Notes: generated by a model not told the origin, from the sequence alone. A stretch of 64,000 nucleotides of DNA from Pseudomonas fluorescens (GCF_001902145.1 NZ_MRST01000021.1:186001-250000), one strand, 5' to 3'. Positions 1 to 9,376 are shown, numbered from the stretch's first letter. Program-made: numbers and translations.

Positions 1-247
1 GGCTAAGTTGCGGCGGTTTGTCGAGGCCGTATTACAACGTTTTGGCTCGGTTTAAACGCGCGGGCTCTCTCACCTGTTCATGCAGATGCAGCGCCAGCAG
101 TGCCCGTTCGACTTGAGGCCGGTGGGTTCAGCAATCTGACAGACATTTCCTGTTAAAAATAATCAAAGCCCATGCAGGAGCCCGGCTGGAATAAAGGCGG
201 ATTACTTTCTGATGCAGGTGCAGGGCGTTCGCGCTCGAGGATTTTAT
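1..247. other. Left edge, no supportable gene
   Basis: One forward frame is open from base 2 to a TAA at 53-55 and could be the last 17 codons of a gene lying mostly outside the window, but 17 codons cannot be tested. The rest looks like an upstream region for the lipoprotein gene starting at 248. Confidence 0.3.
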
Positions 248-577
248 ATGTTGTTACGTTATGCAGCATTGGCCGCCATGGTGGTCGCGGCGTCCGGGTG
301 TGTACAAGAGCGTGTAGTACATGAGCGCAGGCCGGTGCAACGTGAGTATGTCGAGGTGGTGGCGCCGCAGCCGCCTCCGGTGCAGGTGATAGAAGTCGAA
401 CCGGCGGTACGCGAGGGTTATATCTGGTCACGCGGTTACTGGCGTTGGGAGGGCGGGCGTTACGTGGCGGTGCACGGCCATTGGGAGCCGGTGCGCCAGG
501 GCTATCGTTATGTACACCCGCACTGGGTGCAGCGTAATGATGGCTACCATTGGCAGGTCGGTGGCTGGATACGCTGA
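248..577 (+). CDS. Small lipoprotein with Tyr/Trp-rich YxW-type repeats
   Basis: Predicted 109-residue secreted lipoprotein. The start at 248 is preferred over an upstream in-frame ATG at 212 because it places a hydrophobic signal directly at the N terminus, ending in the lipobox ASGC with Cys18 as the likely lipidated residue. After a basic, proline-rich linker, the C-terminal half is built of Tyr/Trp/Gly repeats (GYIWSRGYW, GHWEPVRQGY, GYHWQVGGW) as in the YXWGXW-repeat lipoproteins common in Proteobacteria. Function is unknown; an envelope role is inferred from the signal only. A paired REP repeat follows directly at 601. Confidence 0.75.
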   Translation: MLLRYAALAAMVVAASGCVQERVVHERRPVQREYVEVVAPQPPPVQVIEVEPAVREGYIWSRGYWRWEGGRYVAVHGHWEPVRQGYRYVHPHWVQRNDGYHWQVGGWIR

Positions 578-600
578 CCAAACCTCCTCTCCCTCTCCTC

Positions 601-700
601 TGTAGGAGCGAGCTTGCTCGCGAAAAGCTCACAGGCACCGCTTGCAATCTGAATGCTCGCGTTATCGTTGACGTTCTTCGCGAGCAAGCTCGCTCCTACA
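601..700. repeat. REP doublet with conserved spacer (inverted copy)
   Basis: Two inverted arms, TGTAGGAGCGAGCTTGCTCG and its complement, enclose about 55 bases. Read on the minus strand the spacer begins AACGTCAACGATAACGCG, the same internal sequence as in the doublets at 5367, 10703, 13322 and 62036, so this copy lies in the opposite orientation. It can fold into a long hairpin between the lipoprotein gene and vapC and may end transcripts from both sides. Confidence 0.85.
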
Positions 701-711
701 AAAAATACGGG

Positions 712-1107
712 CTAACCGAGCCGTTTCATCCCCGCTGCCTTGGCCGCGTTCAGATCAAAGGTGGCGGTGTACTCGCAGCCCGCCGCATGGCCACAGCGTT
801 CAACCAGGCAGTCGTCAAAGTCGGCTTTGCCTGCGCTGAACTTGCGCAGTGCCTGCCAGATGATATCGGCGTGCTCGACGGTCAGCTCCCGCGTGTGCAA
901 CAAGGTTTCCAGCACCGTCACCACGTCGCTTTTGGCCGACTGGTAGCAGGACTGCAACACCCACACCAACTCCGTAAGCGTCACCAGGCTGACAAAGCCT
1001 GGCGAGGCGGCGGTGAGCGATTCGATGAGTTGGGACGCCTTGGCTGATTGAACCGGGTCGTCCTGGGTCAGGTAGCGTACCAGCACGTTGGTATCCAGGC
1101 CGATCAT
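712..1107 (-). CDS. PIN-domain toxin, VapC-like ribonuclease
   Basis: 131 residues, usual size for VapC. It opens with MIGLDTNVLVRYL, which carries the first conserved acidic residue of PIN domains (D5), and has further acidic residues in the middle and in the DFDDCL segment near the C terminus that complete the Mg-binding site. Members of this family cleave specific RNAs, often initiator tRNA, when the antitoxin is degraded. The start overlaps the stop of the upstream antitoxin by 4 bases, so the two are translated together. The RNA target is not visible from sequence. Confidence 0.85.
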   Translation of the reverse strand: MIGLDTNVLVRYLTQDDPVQSAKASQLIESLTAASPGFVSLVTLTELVWVLQSCYQSAKSDVVTVLETLLHTRELTVEHADIIWQALRKFSAGKADFDDCLVERCGHAAGCEYTATFDLNAAKAAGMKRLG

Positions 1108-1346
1108 CCAGCTGTTGCTCCCTGGGCTGCGATGGCGCGGTTCATGTCTTCGATAGACACGGCATGGGCGGGCTTGCGGATCAACCCCTTGAGGTCCTTG
1201 ACGGTTTTGCTCGCGGCAATCATGGAAAACTTGCCGTCTTCCATTTCGACAAATTCCACCCGGTCGCCTGTTTCCAGGCCCAGGGCCGTCCTGACCTGGA
1301 CAGGGATGGTGATTTGCCCTTTTGAAGTGAGTGTGGCGGTCGTCAT
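1104..1346 (-). CDS. AbrB/MazE-fold antitoxin, VapB-like
   Basis: 80 residues. The N-terminal half (TSKGQITIPVQVR...GDRVEF) is the swapped-hairpin AbrB DNA-binding fold; the C-terminal half (KGLIRKPAHAVSIEDMNRAI) is the type that wraps around and blocks a PIN toxin. The ATG at 1346 is chosen because GGAG lies 9 bases upstream; an in-frame ATG at 1361 with AAGGAA before it is a real alternative that would add MEIFT. The gene precedes and overlaps the toxin gene. Such antitoxins usually repress their own operon, and a perfect inverted repeat lies directly upstream (1371-1388). Confidence 0.82.
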   Translation of the reverse strand: MTTATLTSKGQITIPVQVRTALGLETGDRVEFVEMEDGKFSMIAASKTVKDLKGLIRKPAHAVSIEDMNRAIAAQGATAG

Positions 1347-1370
1347 AGTGAAGATCTCCATCGTGATATT

Positions 1371-1388
1371 CCTTACCTTAGGGTAAGG
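1371..1388. promoter_or_regulatory. Inverted repeat, candidate toxin-antitoxin operator
   Basis: CCTTACC TTAG GGTAAGG is a perfect 7-base inverted repeat with a 4-base centre, 10 bases upstream of the longer possible antitoxin start. It also contains the ribosome binding sequence for that start, so a bound complex would cover the translation start region. The role as VapBC operator is inferred from position and symmetry. Confidence 0.5.
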
Positions 1389-1534
1389 AGCGACAGAGGA
1401 CAATATCCGTTGGTCCATAGGTCGCTCGTTGAGGTGGGTGAGTTGGGAATAGTAAAACCCTAGTCCGAACTCTCCCTCCTCACACGCCGGGCCATGCCCC
1501 AAACGGATACAAACTATGACTGACCGCCGCGGCC

Positions 1535-2908
1535 TTATTGCACCACGCGATAGCACGGCACATAGGCCGCGCCGCCTGGCAACTTCATGCGGTGCTGGGC
1601 CACGAATGCCTTCAATAGCTCATCCAGCGGTTTCATGATGGCCGGGTCGCCGTGAATCTCATACGGGCCGTTTTCTTCGATCAGGCGAATGCCCTTGTCC
1701 TTGACGTTACCCGCCACAATCCCGGAGAACGCCCGGCGCAGGTTGGCCGCCAGTTCATGGGCCGGCAGCGCGTGGTTGAGTTGCAGGCTGGCCATGTTTT
1801 CGTGGGTAGGGTCGAACGGGCGCTGGAAGCCTTCGTCGATCTTCAGCAGCCAGTTGAAGTGGAACGCGTCGTTACGCTCGCGGCGGAACTGCTTCACCGC
1901 CTTGAGCCCGGTGGTCATCTGGCGGGCCACTTCGGCCGGGTCGTCGATGATGATCTGGTAATGCTTCTGCGCCGCTTCGCCCAGGGTGGCGCCGACGAAC
2001 GCGTGTAATTGTTCCAGGTAAGGCGCGGCATGTTTGGGCCCGGTGAGCACCACCGGGAACGGCAGGTCGCGGTTGTCCGGGTGCATGAGGATGCCCAGCA
2101 GGTACAGGAACTCCTCGGCCGTGCCGGCGCCGCCGGGGAAGATGATGATGCCGTGGCCGACACGCACGAAGGCTTCCAGGCGTTTTTCGATGTCCGGCAA
2201 AATCACCAGTTCGTTGACGATCGGGTTCGGCGCTTCGGCAGCGATAATGCCTGGCTCGGTCAAGCCCAGGTAACGACCATTGGTGATGCGTTGCTTGGCG
2301 TGAGAAATGGTCGCGCCTTTCATCGGACCTTTCATTACGCCGGGGCCGCAACCTGTGCACACGTCGAGGCTGCGCAGGCCCAGTTCGTGCCCGACTTTCT
2401 TGGTGTATTTGTATTCTTCGGTGTTGATCGAATGGCCGCCCCAGCACACCACGATCTTCGGCTCCACACCCGGGCGCAGCGTACGAGCGTTGCGCAGCAG
2501 GTGGAACACGTAGTCGGTGATGCCTTGGGAGTTGCTCAGGTCGATACGCTGGCTGTCCAGCTCGTTCTCGGTGTAGACGATGTCGCGCAGGGCGCTGAAC
2601 AGCATTTCGCGGGTGCTGGCGATCATTTCGCCATCGACGAAGGCATCGGCCGGGGCGTTGAGCAGTTCCAGGCGTACGCCGCGGTCTTGCTGGTGTATGC
2701 GTACTTCAAAATCTTTGTAGGCGTCGAGGATGGTCTTGGCGTTGTCGATATGCGCGCCGGTGTTGAGAATCGCCAGGGCGCATTGGCGGAACAGGGTGTA
2801 GATGCTGCCGGTACCGGCTTCGCTCAGTTGCTGCACTTCACGTTGGGACAGGGTTTCGAGGCTGCCCTTGGGGCTGACGGAGGCGTTGATGACTTGACGT
2901 TGGGGCAT
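1535..2908 (-). CDS. ppnN: Pyrimidine/purine nucleotide 5'-monophosphate nucleosidase
   Basis: 457 residues, matching PpnN (YgdH; 454 in E. coli). The enzyme hydrolyses the N-glycosidic bond of nucleoside monophosphates to free base and ribose 5-phosphate and is known in E. coli to be stimulated by (p)ppGpp. The central LOG-like Rossmann domain holds GCGPGVMKGPMKGA and the signature PGGAGTAEEF; flanking N- and C-terminal segments are those of the long PpnN form, not the short LOG phosphoribohydrolase. AAGGAATCAG precedes the ATG. It stands alone; the gene upstream on the same strand is 147 bases away. Confidence 0.92.
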   Translation of the reverse strand: MPQRQVINASVSPKGSLETLSQREVQQLSEAGTGSIYTLFRQCALAILNTGAHIDNAKTILDAYKDFEVRIHQQDRGVRLELLNAPADAFVDGEMIASTREMLFSALRDIVYTENELDSQRIDLSNSQGITDYVFHLLRNARTLRPGVEPKIVVCWGGHSINTEEYKYTKKVGHELGLRSLDVCTGCGPGVMKGPMKGATISHAKQRITNGRYLGLTEPGIIAAEAPNPIVNELVILPDIEKRLEAFVRVGHGIIIFPGGAGTAEEFLYLLGILMHPDNRDLPFPVVLTGPKHAAPYLEQLHAFVGATLGEAAQKHYQIIIDDPAEVARQMTTGLKAVKQFRRERNDAFHFNWLLKIDEGFQRPFDPTHENMASLQLNHALPAHELAANLRRAFSGIVAGNVKDKGIRLIEENGPYEIHGDPAIMKPLDELLKAFVAQHRMKLPGGAAYVPCYRVVQ

Positions 2909-3055
2909 TCTGATTCCTTGAAAGCACAGCCACCGCGTGCGCTTGGGGCGATGGCTTGAGAAGGGTGAGCGCCAGTTAAGGTCGCACGAGACGGTTATTT
3001 ACCTCAGGCGCAAGGCCCAGCGCAAATACCGCCCAACGCCATCATGCCGCAGAAC

Positions 3056-3880
3056 TTACTGAATCAGCTTCCAGTTTTTGTAGAAAACCCGACGCAGGGT
3101 AAAGACCAGGCCGGCAAACCCTGCGATCAGGGCGTTGAGCACCGAGGGCAGCAGGGTCGGGCGCACAATATCAATGAACAGGCAGTAGCGTTTGGCGTCG
3201 TTTTTGTTGAAGGACGCGTGCATCAGCGTGTCATCGAAAATAAACAGCGGGTCGTCGTGCCAGTAGTGCTTGTGCTTGCCGACCTGGATATACACACCCT
3301 CATGGTGCGGTGCCGGCGCCATGTTGTAGAGCACACGGAACATCATGCGCAGGGGGCCGAAGTGGAAAGACGTCGAGCGGTTCTCGTTGAACACCGAGAC
3401 GCCGATGGTTTTCACGAACGGCAAACTCTTGCGCAGCTGCGGGATATCCAGGGTGGTTTCGATCGGGCGACCGTACCATTGGAAGAACAACATGCCGCGT
3501 TTCTTCTCGGCCATGCGCTCGTCCAGGTAGCTGATGATTTCATCCTTGCGGGCCATGGCGTCGTCGATCACCTGTTGCAGGTCTTCGCGCCAGGCCGGTG
3601 GCAGGTCGTTCATGGTGTAGACATGCCGGTTGCGGCTGCTGAGCAGGTCGAGAAGGGTGTTGAACGGTGCCAGCACCCAGGTATTACGGCCGTTGCCGAT
3701 AAAATATTTCTTGATGGTGTCGCGGTCGTACAGGCCGTTACGCAGGAAGTCATAAACACCGCAGCACACCACCAACAGCAGAAACACCAGGCAGCAATGT
3801 GGGAAACAGTCGATCAACAGCAGAACGCCGAGCACCCAGGCCAGGGACACCAGTTTTTTGCCGACAGCATGTTTGCTCAT
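3056..3880 (-). CDS. Membrane-anchored aspartyl/asparaginyl beta-hydroxylase family dioxygenase
   Basis: 274 residues from the ATG at 3880, which has GGAG 9 bases before it; a longer frame to 3928 lacks this. Two adjacent hydrophobic stretches near residues 10-45 anchor it in the inner membrane, with a further C-terminal hydrophobic segment. The body is an Asp/Asn-hydroxylase type Fe(II)/2-oxoglutarate domain, with a ligand-like region around APHHEGVYIQVG and a late His and Arg in DDTLMHASFNKNDAKR. Relatives include LpxO, which hydroxylates lipid A acyl chains, and peptide hydroxylases. Length and topology fit LpxO-like enzymes, but the substrate cannot be read from sequence. Confidence 0.75.
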   Translation of the reverse strand: MSKHAVGKKLVSLAWVLGVLLLIDCFPHCCLVFLLLVVCCGVYDFLRNGLYDRDTIKKYFIGNGRNTWVLAPFNTLLDLLSSRNRHVYTMNDLPPAWREDLQQVIDDAMARKDEIISYLDERMAEKKRGMLFFQWYGRPIETTLDIPQLRKSLPFVKTIGVSVFNENRSTSFHFGPLRMMFRVLYNMAPAPHHEGVYIQVGKHKHYWHDDPLFIFDDTLMHASFNKNDAKRYCLFIDIVRPTLLPSVLNALIAGFAGLVFTLRRVFYKNWKLIQ

Positions 3881-4035
3881 GAAACGAGGCTCCAAGACTG
3901 AAACATATTGAAACAATATCGTCATCATAGGGGTTTCTGAAGCTCGCAGGCGTTTTTAAATAAGGTGAAATTGTGAAGCCCCTGCACAATTTGTAACCGT
4001 TGCTGTTCATGCTCTGGTGTTTTGTGGATTGAATT

Positions 4036-4063
4036 TTGAGAACAGAAGATTTGCGACTATCGT
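4036..4063 (+). promoter_or_regulatory. Candidate sigma-70 promoter of fabV
   Basis: TTGAGA (4036-4041) and TATCGT (4058-4063) are 16 bases apart, about 95 bases upstream of the fabV start, in an AT-rich stretch. Matched by eye only. Confidence 0.35.
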
Positions 4064-4156
4064 GACGCTTCGGTTTTTCAGGCGTCATAGACCGGTACGA
4101 TTGAAGTTGAATGGCCACTATTGGCCTTCGGCACCTTGGAAGAGGCAGAAATTTTT

Positions 4157-5350
4157 ATGATCATCAAACCGCGGGTTCGTGGCTTTATCTGTGTGACCGC
4201 TCACCCTGTTGGCTGTGAAGCGAACGTCAAAGAGCAGATCGACTACGTGACTCAACACGGCGTCATCGAAGGCGGCCCTAAAAAGGTACTGGTCCTCGGT
4301 GCCTCCACCGGCTACGGCCTGGCCGCGCGCATCAGTGCTGCGTTTGGCTGCGGCGCCGACACCCTGGGCGTGTTTTTTGAGAAAGAAGGCGAAGAAGGCA
4401 AGCTGAGCTCCGCCGGCTGGTACAACAGCGCGGCGTTCGAGAAGTTTGCCGTGGAAAAAGGCCTGTACGCCAAGAGCATCAACGGCGACGCGTTCTCCGA
4501 CGAGATCAAGCGCCTGACCATCGAGACCATCAAGAAAGACCTGGGCAAGATCGACCTGGTGGTCTACAGCCTGGCCGCGCCACGCCGTACCGACCCGCAA
4601 GGCGTGGTGCACAACTCCACCCTCAAGCCAATCGGCAAGGCCGTGACCCTGCGCGGGATCAACACCGACAAGGGCGTGGTGGTCGACACCACGCTTGAGC
4701 CTGCGACCCAGGAAGAAATCGACGGTACCGTGAAGGTCATGGGCGGCGAAGACTGGCAGCTGTGGATCGACGCCCTGCGTGACGCCGATGTATTGGCCGA
4801 AGGCGCCAAGACCACCGCGTTCACCTACCTGGGTGAGAAGCTGACCCAGGACATCTACTGGAACGGCTCCATCGGCGAAGCCAAGAAAGACCTGGACAAG
4901 AAAGTCCTGACCCTGCGCGACAACCTCGCTGCGCTCAAGGGCGACGCCCGTGTGTCGGTGCTCAAGGCCGTGGTCACCCAGGCCAGCTCGGCGATCCCGA
5001 TCATGCCGCTGTACCTGTCGCTGCTGTTCAAGGTGATGAAAGAGCAGGGCACCCATGAAGGCTGCATCGAGCAGGTCTACGGCCTGTTCAAGGACAGCCT
5101 GTACGGCAGCAAGCCGAAACTCGACGCCGACGGCCGCCTGCGCGCCGACCTGGCCGAGTTGGAACCGAAGGTCCAGGACGCCGTGGCCGCGCTGTGGAAT
5201 CAGGTGACCGACGACAACGTCAACGAGATCAGCGATTTTGCCGGTTACAAAGCCGAGTTCCTGCGCTTGTTTGGCTTTGAGGTCGACGGCGTGGATTACG
5301 ACGCGGATGTGAACCCGACCGTCAAAATCAACGGCCTGATCCAGGCTTAA
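4157..5350 (+). CDS. fabV: Trans-2-enoyl-ACP/CoA reductase FabV
   Basis: 397 residues, the usual size of FabV, which catalyses the NADH-dependent last step of fatty acid elongation and is naturally insensitive to triclosan. The N terminus [19 protein letters not shown] is typical; the cofactor loop [11 protein letters not shown] follows. The FabV-specific catalytic pair Tyr-x8-Lys is visible in [10 protein letters not shown]. The start at 4157 is used because it gives the family N terminus; an in-frame start 36 bases upstream adds nothing recognisable. It is a single gene followed by a REP doublet. Confidence 0.95.
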   Translation: MIIKPRVRGFICVTAHPVGCEANVKEQIDYVTQHGVIEGGPKKVLVLGASTGYGLAARISAAFGCGADTLGVFFEKEGEEGKLSSAGWYNSAAFEKFAVEKGLYAKSINGDAFSDEIKRLTIETIKKDLGKIDLVVYSLAAPRRTDPQGVVHNSTLKPIGKAVTLRGINTDKGVVVDTTLEPATQEEIDGTVKVMGGEDWQLWIDALRDADVLAEGAKTTAFTYLGEKLTQDIYWNGSIGEAKKDLDKKVLTLRDNLAALKGDARVSVLKAVVTQASSAIPIMPLYLSLLFKVMKEQGTHEGCIEQVYGLFKDSLYGSKPKLDADGRLRADLAELEPKVQDAVAALWNQVTDDNVNEISDFAGYKAEFLRLFGFEVDGVDYDADVNPTVKINGLIQA

Positions 5351-5366
5351 AACCATCGCCTTCTTA

Positions 5367-5463
5367 TAGGAGCGAGCTTGCTCGCGAAAAACGTCAACGA
5401 TACCGCGTGCTTGCTGAATGAACGCGGCGCCTTTGAGTTTTTCGCGAGCAAGCTCGCTCCTAC
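5367..5463. repeat. REP doublet with conserved spacer
   Basis: TAGGAGCGAGCTTGCTCGCG and its inverted copy flank a spacer that begins AACGTCAACGATACCGCG and ends GAGTTTTTCGCG, nearly the same spacer as the doublets at 10703, 13322 and 62036. It sits between fabV and the HAD hydrolase gene. Confidence 0.85.
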
Positions 5464-5541
5464 ACTCACCTCGGCGGGCGCCTCCCTCTTTCAGATCTGT
5501 CAGACTCCAGCAGCTATCAAGCCACGCTAACGGAGGATCTG

Positions 5542-6165
5542 ATGACGATTCGTGCAGTAGTTTTTGATTTCGGCGGTGTCCTGTTCGACTGGAGCCCGCA
5601 GCACCTGTACCGCAAGCTGATTGCCGACGACGTCGAGCGACAGTGGTTCCTCGACACCATCTGTACCCAGGACTGGAACACCGAGCAAGATGCCGGTCGC
5701 TCCCTGGCTGAAGCCACCCGTACCCTGGTTGCCCAATACCCCGAACACAAGACCCTGATCCAGGCTTATTACGAGCGCTGGCCCGAAATGCTGCGGGCTG
5801 AATTACCCGAGGGCGTGGCGATTCTCGAAGCGTTGCACCAGGTTGAGATGCCGCTGTTCGGGCTCACCAACTGGTCAGCTGAAACCTTCCCTTACGCCCG
5901 GGCCAACTACCCATTTTTGAAGCGCTTTCACAATATTCTGGTGTCTGGCGAGGTGAAGTTGATCAAGCCTGACTCGGCGATCTACCACGCCAGCCTCAGT
6001 CAGGTACGCGCGCACCTGCCAGACATCCAGGCCAGTGAAGTGGTGTTTATCGACGACGTCGCGGGCAACATCGAGGCCGCCGTCGCGTTGGGCTGGCAGG
6101 GTATCCACCATGTGTCGGCCGATCGTACCGCTGCGCGTTTGCGGGAGTTGGGCGTGGCGTTCTAG
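5542..6165 (+). CDS. HAD-superfamily hydrolase (subfamily IA, YihX-like)
   Basis: 207 residues. All HAD motifs are visible: motif I DFGGVLFDW near residue 9 (the first Asp is the nucleophile), motif II LTNWS, the Lys of motif III in KLIKPD, and motif IV FIDDVAGN. The variant DxGGV and the short helical cap are those of YihX-type sugar phosphatases and epoxide hydrolase N-domain-like phosphatases. Substrate unknown. GGAGG is well placed before the ATG. The 3' end overlaps the convergent LysR gene by 4 bases. Confidence 0.85.
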   Translation: MTIRAVVFDFGGVLFDWSPQHLYRKLIADDVERQWFLDTICTQDWNTEQDAGRSLAEATRTLVAQYPEHKTLIQAYYERWPEMLRAELPEGVAILEALHQVEMPLFGLTNWSAETFPYARANYPFLKRFHNILVSGEVKLIKPDSAIYHASLSQVRAHLPDIQASEVVFIDDVAGNIEAAVALGWQGIHHVSADRTAARLRELGVAF

Positions 6166-7067
6166 CGCGCCCATTTCTCCATCACAAAGTCGACGAACGC
6201 CCGCAGCTTGGGCAGGCGATAGCGGTCTTGGCGATACATCAGGTGCATGGGGCGGCTGGGCAGTTTATAGGTGGTCAGCAAGGCCACCAGCTTGCCGCTC
6301 TCCAGGTCCGGTTGCACCAGGGCGTCGGCCAACATGCTTATGCCCATGCCGTTGATGGCGGCCTGGCGCAAGCCTTGGGAGCTGTTGATGGTCAATGAGC
6401 CAGACACCGGCACCTCCACCTCACCTTCATCGTCTGTCATGCGCCAGAGTTTATCGGTGTCGCGCCAGTTGTCGTTCGCGGGGTAGGCGAATGCCAGGCA
6501 GTCATGCTGCTGCAGGTCATCCGGGGTGTGCGGTGTGCCGCGTCGCGCCAGGTAGGCAGGGGAGGCGCAAAGGGTGAGGGTATAGGCCTGCAGGGGCCGG
6601 GCGATCAGGCTGGAGCTTTCCAGTTCGCCGAGACGGATCGCCACGTCAAAACCGCTGTCGACCAGGTCCATGCGCTCATTGCTCATCACCACGTACAGGT
6701 CGATAAGTGGGTAGCGCTGGGAAAACTCACTCAAGGCCGGCACCATGCGTTCGGTGCCGAACACGGGGGGCGCGGTGATGCGTAGGCTGCCTTTGGGGGT
6801 TTCGCTGTGGACCTGCTCGGCCAATAACTCGGAGTCGGCCACCAGCCCCAGCACTTCCAGGCAGCGCTGATAATACTGCCCGCCAAATTCGGTGAGGTTT
6901 TGTTTGCGCGTGGTGCGTTTGAGCAAGCTGACGCCAAGCCGTTGTTCCAGCGCTCGCAGATGGTTGCCCACCATGGTGGTCGAAATCCCGCATTCCTGCG
7001 CGGCGGCGGTCATGCTGCCGGTCTCGACGACTTTCACGTACACCGACATTGCCTGGAACAGATCCAT
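6162..7067 (-). CDS. LysR-family transcriptional regulator
   Basis: 301 residues with an N-terminal winged helix-turn-helix (GSMTAAAQECGISTTMVGNHLRALE... split here by family pattern, about residues 17-46) and a C-terminal periplasmic-binding-like effector domain. An upstream in-frame TTG at 7073 is ignored in favour of the ATG at 7067. The substitution of VGNH for the more usual VSRQ or ISRQ in the recognition helix is typical of the DHB-type LysR subgroup found next to efflux or oxidoreductase genes. The nearest divergent gene is the aminotransferase at 7170, a possible target; the effector is unknown. Confidence 0.88.
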   Translation of the reverse strand: MDLFQAMSVYVKVVETGSMTAAAQECGISTTMVGNHLRALEQRLGVSLLKRTTRKQNLTEFGGQYYQRCLEVLGLVADSELLAEQVHSETPKGSLRITAPPVFGTERMVPALSEFSQRYPLIDLYVVMSNERMDLVDSGFDVAIRLGELESSSLIARPLQAYTLTLCASPAYLARRGTPHTPDDLQQHDCLAFAYPANDNWRDTDKLWRMTDDEGEVEVPVSGSLTINSSQGLRQAAINGMGISMLADALVQPDLESGKLVALLTTYKLPSRPMHLMYRQDRYRLPKLRAFVDFVMEKWAR

Positions 7068-7169
7068 TATCAAGCCCTGGTTTAAAGTTATTGCAGCAAT
7101 ACTGCGTTTATCCAGCGAGGGTGGTTAACCATACTTGATCCACCCCAACGATGCACTGGAGCCGCAACC

Positions 7170-8339
7170 ATGACCGCCGCCTGCCTGATGAGCACTTATC
7201 AACCCCTGGCCCTGAGCTTCACCCGCGGCCTGGGCACGCGCCTGTGGGACCAACAGGGCCGCGAATACCTGGACGCCGTGGCCGGCGTGGCGGTGACCAA
7301 TGTTGGCCATTCCCACCCAAGGTTAGTGGCCGCCATCAGCGAACAGGCCGGCTTGCTGCTGCACACCTCCAACCTCTACAGCATCGACTGGCAACAACAA
7401 TTGGCCCGGCGGCTGGCCCAACTGTCCGGGCTGGACCGCGCGTTCTTCAACAATTCCGGCGCCGAAGCCAACGAGACGGCGCTGAAACTGGCGCGCTTGC
7501 ACGGCTGGAAAAAAGGCATCGAACAGCCGTTGGTGGTCGTGATGGAGAACGCCTTCCACGGCCGCACGCTGGGCACCATGGCCGCCAGCGACGGGCCTTC
7601 GGTGCGCCTGGGGTTCCAGCGCCTGCCCGGCGATTTCATCAAGATTGGGTTTGGCGACATGGCGGCCCTGGAGGCGGTCACCGCACAGTTCGGCACGCGC
7701 ATCGCGGCGGTGCTGCTTGAACCGATCCAGGGCGAAAGTGGCGTGTTGGTAGCGCCCCCGGGTTACCTCAAAGCTTTGCGCGAGCATTGCACGCGCCACG
7801 GTTGGCTGATGATGCTCGACGAAATCCAGACCGGCATCGGGCGCACTGGCACCTGGTTTGCCTTCCAGCACGAAGGCATTGTGCCGGACGTGATGACCCT
7901 GGCCAAAGGCCTGGGCAATGGCGTGCCCATCGGCGCCTGCCTGGCCCGCGCCGCCGTCGCGCAACTGTTCACCCCGGGCAGCCATGGCAGCACCTTTGGC
8001 GGCAACCCGCTGGCGTGCCGTGTGGGGTGTACGGTGCTGGAGATTATTCAGGAGCAAGGCTTGCTGGAAAACGCCGCACGCCAGGGCGAACACTTGCTGG
8101 CGCGGTTGCGTATGGAGTTGGAGGGCCATCCGCAGGTGCGGGCGATTCGTGGCAAGGGCTTGATGGTCGGGATTGAACTGGCCAGCCCTTACCGCGACCT
8201 GGCCCAACGTGCCGCCCAGGAGCACGGGCTGTTGATCAACGTCACGCGGGGCAAGATCATTCGCCTGTTGCCGCCGCTGACGCTGGAGCGCAAGGAAGTG
8301 GAGATGATCGTGAGGGCCATCACCCGCCTACTGAGCTGA
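7170..8339 (+). CDS. Class III PLP aminotransferase, acetylornithine/ornithine-type
   Basis: 389 residues. It belongs to the ArgD/omega-aminotransferase family that moves the terminal amino group of acylated or free diamino acids to 2-oxoglutarate. Visible landmarks are [15 protein letters not shown] (phosphate loop), [10 protein letters not shown], the Asp of [12 protein letters not shown] that binds the pyridine nitrogen, and the PLP Lys in [13 protein letters not shown]. It is not in an arginine operon, so biosynthetic ArgD and a catabolic role are both possible. It diverges from the LysR gene at 7067, which may control it. Confidence 0.85.
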   Translation: MTAACLMSTYQPLALSFTRGLGTRLWDQQGREYLDAVAGVAVTNVGHSHPRLVAAISEQAGLLLHTSNLYSIDWQQQLARRLAQLSGLDRAFFNNSGAEANETALKLARLHGWKKGIEQPLVVVMENAFHGRTLGTMAASDGPSVRLGFQRLPGDFIKIGFGDMAALEAVTAQFGTRIAAVLLEPIQGESGVLVAPPGYLKALREHCTRHGWLMMLDEIQTGIGRTGTWFAFQHEGIVPDVMTLAKGLGNGVPIGACLARAAVAQLFTPGSHGSTFGGNPLACRVGCTVLEIIQEQGLLENAARQGEHLLARLRMELEGHPQVRAIRGKGLMVGIELASPYRDLAQRAAQEHGLLINVTRGKIIRLLPPLTLERKEVEMIVRAITRLLS

Positions 8340-8354
8340 AATACGATTAGAAAA

Positions 8355-8444
8355 TGTGGGAGCGGGCTTGCTCGCGAATGCGATATATCAGTTTGCGGAT
8401 GCATTGACTGAACCACCGCATTCGCGAGCAAGCCCGCTCCCACA
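8355..8444. repeat. REP doublet, GTGGGAGCGGGCTTGCTCGCG family
   Basis: Inverted arms of the GTGGGAGCGGGC type lie between the aminotransferase stop and the end of punR, which converge here. The spacer starts GAATGCG and ends CCGCATTCGCG, so the hairpin is extended by the spacer ends. The doublet at 22419 has the same spacer ends. Confidence 0.85.
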
Positions 8445-8461
8445 GGGGAGCCTGTATGCCT

Positions 8462-9376
8462 TTAGAGATCACCACCATTCAGCCACTCCTGATTCATGGT
8501 TTCGGTATCCCCCAGGTACTCCAGCAACCACGCCATGGCGGGCGACAGCTTGTTCTGAGCCCAGGCCACACACGACGGGCTGGCTGGAAATGGCCGGCTC
8601 AACTGCAGCGCCACCAACTCCCCGCGCTCGATCCATGGCAATACCTGATGGGCCGGCGCCATCCCTACACACAGGCCATCGCGCAGGCAATCCAGGGCCG
8701 ACGCCCAGTTGGGCACCACCAGGCGGCGCTGGTTATCCAGGGTCCAGGTGTCGCGCTTGGGCAGGTTGCGGGAGGTGTCGGTCATGCACAGCGAGGCAAA
8801 GGGGCGCAGTTGGTCATCACTGAGCAAACCTTCCACCGCCGCCAACGGGTGCCGGGCGCTGACCACGCACAGCCAGTTCAACAGGCCCATGTCGCGGAAG
8901 CTGAAGTGGCTGGCCACCGGCACCGCGCTGGTGGCGCCGATCACGATGTCGGTGCGTTCATCCGCCAGTGCATCCCACACGCCGTTGTACACCTCGTATT
9001 CGAGCAGCAATTCCACTTCGGGAAACTGCCGATAGAAGTCGAGCACCAACTGCCGGCAGCGCTGGGGTTTGACGATGGAGTCCACGGCCACCTTCAATTG
9101 GCCGCTCCAGCCATTGGCCACCTGTTGGCACAGGCGCCGGGTGCCAAGCATTTTTTTCATCACGCCGCGGGCTTCGTCGATAAACAGGCGGCCGGCAGGG
9201 GTCAGTTCTACGTCGCGATGCCGACGCACAAACAGCGGCACGGCCAGCCATTCTTCGAGTTGGCGCACGGTGTAGCTGATGGCCGACGGTACGCGGTGCA
9301 GTTCCTGGGCAGCGGCGCTGAAGCTGCCGTGACGGGCGACTGCGTCGACCACATCCAGGGAATATTCTGACCACAT
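8462..9376 (-). CDS. punR: LysR-family regulator PunR (purine nucleoside uptake)
   Basis: 304 residues. The start at 9376 gives the N terminus MWSEYSLDVVDAVARHGSFS, which agrees closely with E. coli PunR (YdhB) as I know it, and the agreement continues through AAQELHRVPSAISYTVRQLEEW and the effector domain. E. coli PunR activates the divergent transporter gene punC. The same divergent arrangement occurs here with punC 122 bases away. An in-frame TTG at 9391 would add five residues and is less likely. Confidence 0.88.
   Translation of the reverse strand: MWSEYSLDVVDAVARHGSFSAAAQELHRVPSAISYTVRQLEEWLAVPLFVRRHRDVELTPAGRLFIDEARGVMKKMLGTRRLCQQVANGWSGQLKVAVDSIVKPQRCRQLVLDFYRQFPEVELLLEYEVYNGVWDALADERTDIVIGATSAVPVASHFSFRDMGLLNWLCVVSARHPLAAVEGLLSDDQLRPFASLCMTDTSRNLPKRDTWTLDNQRRLVVPNWASALDCLRDGLCVGMAPAHQVLPWIERGELVALQLSRPFPASPSCVAWAQNKLSPAMAWLLEYLGDTETMNQEWLNGGDL

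Noticed and set aside
601..700. Regularly recurring inverted repeats as a CRISPR array
   Set aside because: The copies are scattered between genes over 60 kb, are self-complementary and lack unique spacers in tandem; they are REP doublets.
3056..3880. Naming the membrane hydroxylase LpxO
   Set aside because: Length and membrane anchors fit, but I could not place enough LpxO-specific residues; kept at family level.
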